Assembly (NCBI GenBank): GCA_027296625.1
Contig: JAPUIX010000178.1
Span: forward strand, 1-47,467
DNA length: 47,467 bases
From: Gammaproteobacteria bacterium
GTDB taxonomy: Bacteria > Pseudomonadota > Gammaproteobacteria > JAKEHO01
Direction of reading: 5' to 3'
The notes beneath the pieces were generated by a model. The model was given only the letters and a program-made list of their open reading frames with translations, searched no databases and was not told the origin of the DNA. Below are positions 44,638 through 47,467 of the stretch, piece after piece. The position numbers and the translations under genes are program-made. Each line of letters opens with the position of its first letter. The first letter of the stretch is position 1.

Positions 44638-45191
44638 CCATCGTCAGCGCACTCTGGGTAATGAGCACGCTCGCGATTGGGGCGGCTTTGTTACTTGGTT
44701 ACGCCGCAGCACGGTTTACTAGGGGAAGTTTATCTCTAACCGACAAGATCGATGCGTTACTACCGCAAACCCAATGTGGTGACTGCGGCTATTCGGGTTG
44801 TCGGCCCTATGCCGAGGCTATTACGCGTGGTGATGCCGACATCAATCAGTGCCCACCTGGCGGTGCTGTCACTATCATCGCCCTCGCTGAGTTGCTCGGG
44901 CGTGATCCCAAGCCTCTTGATCGGCACTATGGCACCTTGATGCCCAAGCAGGTTGCCGTTATCGATGAGGCCGTGTGCATAGGCTGCTTCAAATGTATTC
45001 AAGTCTGCCCCGTTGACGCAATATTGGGTGCCCCGAAACAGATGCACGCGGTGATCGCGTCCGAATGCACAGGCTGTGAACTCTGTATCGTGCCCTGCCC
45101 GGTGGATTGCATAAGCATGACGGAAGTCAACCAAGGGATTGCGAGTTGGCGTTGGCCAAGGTCGCAAGATGCGTCGAGGATCAGCTTTTGA
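44634..45191 (+). CDS. rsxB: Electron transport complex subunit RsxB/RnfB
   Basis: A 185-residue iron-sulfur subunit. Residues 1-25 are a membrane anchor. Cys48, Cys51, Cys56 and Cys73 ([10 protein letters not shown]...QCPPGG) bind one [4Fe-4S] cluster. Two ferredoxin clusters follow: Cys115/118/121/125 and Cys145/148/151/155. The C-terminus is short (about 30 residues after the last cluster), fitting the RsxB form rather than longer anaerobic RnfB. It overlaps rsxA by 4 bases and rsxC by 4, so it is translationally coupled. Confidence 0.96.
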   Translation: MTIVSALWVMSTLAIGAALLLGYAAARFTRGSLSLTDKIDALLPQTQCGDCGYSGCRPYAEAITRGDADINQCPPGGAVTIIALAELLGRDPKPLDRHYGTLMPKQVAVIDEAVCIGCFKCIQVCPVDAILGAPKQMHAVIASECTGCELCIVPCPVDCISMTEVNQGIASWRWPRSQDASRISF

Positions 45192-46768
45192 GCCGGAAAC
45201 TGTGGCAATTTCCCGGCGGGATAAAGCTTCCAGGGCACAAGGCGCTATCTAATCGGGAGCCATCCATCCCGGCGGCGATCCCGGTGCGCCTGTATTTACC
45301 CCTTCAACAGCATATCGGTATCACATCTCACCCCGTCGTCAAGATCGGTGACAAGGTTTTAAAAGGGCAGGTCATCGCACGCGCCGAGAGTTATGTCAGT
45401 GTGCCTATCCATGCCAGCACGTCTGGCACTGTGGCAGACGTCGGAGAATACCCCGTTCCACATCCTTCCGGTCTCAGCGCTATGTGTGTTGTCATCGAAG
45501 CCGATGGCCAAGATCTTTGGATCGAAAAGAAGCCGCCGAAGGACTACGAATCGTTGGAACCGGATGCACTCATCCATATCGTTCGAGATGCTGGGATCGT
45601 TGGCATGGGTGGTGCAGGCTTCCCGTCCCACGTTAAGGTTAACGAGGGTACGGAGAATGTTGTGAACACATTGATTATCAACGGTGTTGAGTGCGAGCCC
45701 TACATTACCTGTGACGATCGTCTGATCTGTGAGCGGGCTGATGAGGTCATTGGTGGGGCGCGGATCATCGCTCATGCCGTGAAGGCCAAGCGTTGTATCG
45801 TTGCCGTGGAGGATGATATGCCGGAAGCCTATGCGGCCCTGGAACGAGTGTCAGGTTCAGACATTGAACTGGCTAGGGTTCCTGCCATCTACCCGGCTGG
45901 CGGCGAAAAGCAGTTGATCTTAACGCTGACCGGTGAGGAGGTGCCGATTGGGCGCCTGCCCATCCACATTGGCATTGTAATGCACAATGTGGCGACGGCT
46001 GCGGCTGTTTACCGTGTCTTGGAATACGGTGAACCACTTGTATCGCGCTATGTGACTGTTACCGGTAGCGTGGCGCGGCCCCGGAATGTGCAGGCGCTCC
46101 TGGGGACGCCTGTTAGGGATCTGATTGACCAGTGTGGACGTGAGCTCGGTGCGCCTATGAAAGTGATCATGGGCGGTCCGATGATGGGTCTTCCCGTACA
46201 CGATGAAAATGTACCCGTGACTAAGACGACGAACTGCATCCTCGTCACCAACAGTCTTGAAAGGGGTCCCGAGATGCCGTGTATTCGATGTGGTGACTGC
46301 GTTGACGTCTGTCCGGTCAATCTTCTTCCTCAGCATTTGTACTGGTACACCCGTGCGCACGACTTTGATACAGCACAAGACTTCAATCTTTTTGATTGTA
46401 TTGACTGTGGCTGTTGTGCACACGTTTGCCCAAGCAACATCCCGCTCGTCCAGTATTTCTTCTTTGCAAAGTCGGAAATCGCAGTTGAAGAAGAGGCAAG
46501 GGAATCTGCGGATTTGGCGCGTCGGCGGTTCGAATCAAGGACTGTTCGCCTTGCGCAAGAAAAGCCGGCACGCAAGTCTCCTGTGCAGAAGGAAGAAGTT
46601 GTAGTTGGTGGGACACAAGAGGATCGCGGACAGAAAAGGGCCTATATTCAAGCAGCCATAGCAAGAACGAAAGCAAAGCGTGCTCGAGCCGGTGAAGCTA
46701 GACGCAGCAAAGAACCAAGCACTGCAATAGACGCGGACAGCAAATCGGCTTCTCGATCTGATGAATGA
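45188..46768 (+). CDS. rsxC: Electron transport complex subunit RsxC/RnfC
   Basis: A 526-residue peripheral subunit that accepts electrons from NADH. The likely start is a TTG at 45188 overlapping the rsxB stop by 4 bases; it yields [22 protein letters not shown], the family N-terminus. The frame opens further upstream inside rsxB. FMN/NADH-binding motifs are IVGMGGAGFPSHVK and VNTLIINGVECEPYITCDDRL. Two [4Fe-4S] ferredoxin motifs are CIRCGDCVDVCP and CIDCGCCAHVCP. The Ala/Lys-rich C-terminal tail (QKRAYIQAAIARTKAKRARAG) is the short form of the repeats seen in enterobacterial RsxC. Confidence 0.95.
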   Translation: MSRKLWQFPGGIKLPGHKALSNREPSIPAAIPVRLYLPLQQHIGITSHPVVKIGDKVLKGQVIARAESYVSVPIHASTSGTVADVGEYPVPHPSGLSAMCVVIEADGQDLWIEKKPPKDYESLEPDALIHIVRDAGIVGMGGAGFPSHVKVNEGTENVVNTLIINGVECEPYITCDDRLICERADEVIGGARIIAHAVKAKRCIVAVEDDMPEAYAALERVSGSDIELARVPAIYPAGGEKQLILTLTGEEVPIGRLPIHIGIVMHNVATAAAVYRVLEYGEPLVSRYVTVTGSVARPRNVQALLGTPVRDLIDQCGRELGAPMKVIMGGPMMGLPVHDENVPVTKTTNCILVTNSLERGPEMPCIRCGDCVDVCPVNLLPQHLYWYTRAHDFDTAQDFNLFDCIDCGCCAHVCPSNIPLVQYFFFAKSEIAVEEEARESADLARRRFESRTVRLAQEKPARKSPVQKEEVVVGGTQEDRGQKRAYIQAAIARTKAKRARAGEARRSKEPSTAIDADSKSASRSDE

Positions 46769-47467
46769 ACTCTAGCGTACCTCCCTCTCTACGGGACGCC
46801 GAGCCGCGTTCGGTCTCGTCCATCATGCGCCAGGTGTTGTACGCGCTGGTGCCGGGGGTTGTTATCTACGTTTGGTTTTTCGGGTTTGGCGTTGTGATCA
46901 ATTGCCTGATCGCAGTGACCGTGGCCCTTGCGTTGGAGGGCATCATGCTGGGACTTCGCAGGCGCGCCGTTAAACTATTTCTCACCGATGGAAGCGCCGC
47001 GGTTACCGGCATGCTCCTGGCACTGGCGATGCCGCCCTATGTGCCGTGGTGGGCGACGGTCATTGCCACTACCTTCGCAATTGTCGTCGCAAAACATCTA
47101 TTTGGTGGCCTCGGTTACAATCCGTTTAACCCGGCGATGGCCGGCTATGCATTAGCATTGATCTCTTTCCCGGCACAGATGACCACTTGGCCGCTGCCGC
47201 ACATCTTAAGTGAAATCCGTCCGGGTCTCATTGATAGTGCGCTGATAATTTTTACTGGTCACCCGGCAGGCGCACTTAGCCTGGATGCATTGAGCAGCGC
47301 TACACCGCTGGCACATATCAAAGCCGAGCTCGGACTTATGCAAACGGTGTCGGAGGCCCGTGATGCACCGATCTTTGGTGTATTCGGTGGAAAAGGGTGG
47401 GAGTGGTTGAGCATAGGCTATTTGGTAGGTGGTCTGTGGTTGTTGTACCAAAGAATCATCAAGTGGC
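46765..47467 (+). CDS. rsxD: Electron transport complex subunit RsxD/RnfD (3' end outside window)
   Basis: The first 234 codons of the membrane flavoprotein subunit. The ATG at 46765 overlaps the rsxC stop by 4 bases (ATGA). The protein opens MNSSVPPSLRDAEPRSVSSIMRQVLYALVPG, then hydrophobic helices, NPFNPAMAGYALALISFP, and the FMN-attachment motif LSSATPL with Thr180 as the covalent site. The frame is open to the end of the window. rsxG and rsxE would be expected downstream. Confidence 0.95.
   Translation, partial: MNSSVPPSLRDAEPRSVSSIMRQVLYALVPGVVIYVWFFGFGVVINCLIAVTVALALEGIMLGLRRRAVKLFLTDGSAAVTGMLLALAMPPYVPWWATVIATTFAIVVAKHLFGGLGYNPFNPAMAGYALALISFPAQMTTWPLPHILSEIRPGLIDSALIIFTGHPAGALSLDALSSATPLAHIKAELGLMQTVSEARDAPIFGVFGGKGWEWLSIGYLVGGLWLLYQRIIKW

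Overview
The window looks like a chromosomal segment of a gammaproteobacterium with roughly mid-50s % GC (judged by eye; no species is assigned). The evidence is the lptD-surA-pdxA-rsmA block, apaG-apaH beside folA-thyA, comM-ubiK beside glnK-amtB, TusBCD-TusE, Mpl, ApbC/Mrp beside metG, and an rsx/rnf operon. Both ends are cut inside genes: thyA on the left and rsxD on the right.

Layout. 1-4.2 kb: thyA-folA (+) converge on apaH, apaG, comM and ubiK (-). 4.3-9.0 kb: an ammonium-assimilation block with two NtrC-like sites, a sigma-54 promoter, a TorF-like porin, glnK1-amtB1, a terminator, a second glnK2-amtB2 pair and another terminator. 9.3-13.1 kb: a cNMP-binding/rhodanese protein, aroE, and a TRAP dctQ-dctM pair without a substrate-binding gene. 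13.1-13.7 kb: a gene-free stretch with DnaA boxes. 13.7-19.1 kb: lptD-surA-pdxA-rsmA, with overlapping ends and a possible sigma-E promoter. 19.5-25.7 kb: an SDR, a membrane protein, a UbiE-like methyltransferase, an FAH-family enzyme, a LON-domain protein, mpl and a membrane protein. 25.8-28.5 kb: tusDCB-tusE, convergent with ispG.

28.5-37 kb is an accessory zone with gene debris. It holds DUF3179-like and MFS remnants, a GST and a peroxiredoxin sharing a terminator, a GFA protein, an AT-rich HEPN gene in two frames joined at an A_AAA_AAC slippery site, a 29-bp-period operator array in front of an HTH/Doc toxin-antitoxin pair, a DUF938 methyltransferase, a 5'-truncated methyltransferase and a lone secreted protein. 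At 37.14-37.33 kb there is a strong candidate small RNA with C-rich (anti-Shine-Dalgarno) loops under a CRP-type promoter. 37.5-47.5 kb returns to core genes: msrB, a pterin dehydratase, cysG, dcd, apbC, metG and rsxABCD.

How the genes work together. The nitrogen block couples a porin, two ammonium channels and their PII regulators. LptD is folded with help from SurA, encoded next to it. TusBCD-TusE relay sulfur for tRNA 2-thiouridine. ApbC and Rsx supply Fe-S and redox functions. The best leads for new biology are the C-rich-loop sRNA, the frameshifted HEPN gene and the phased operator array of the Doc module.
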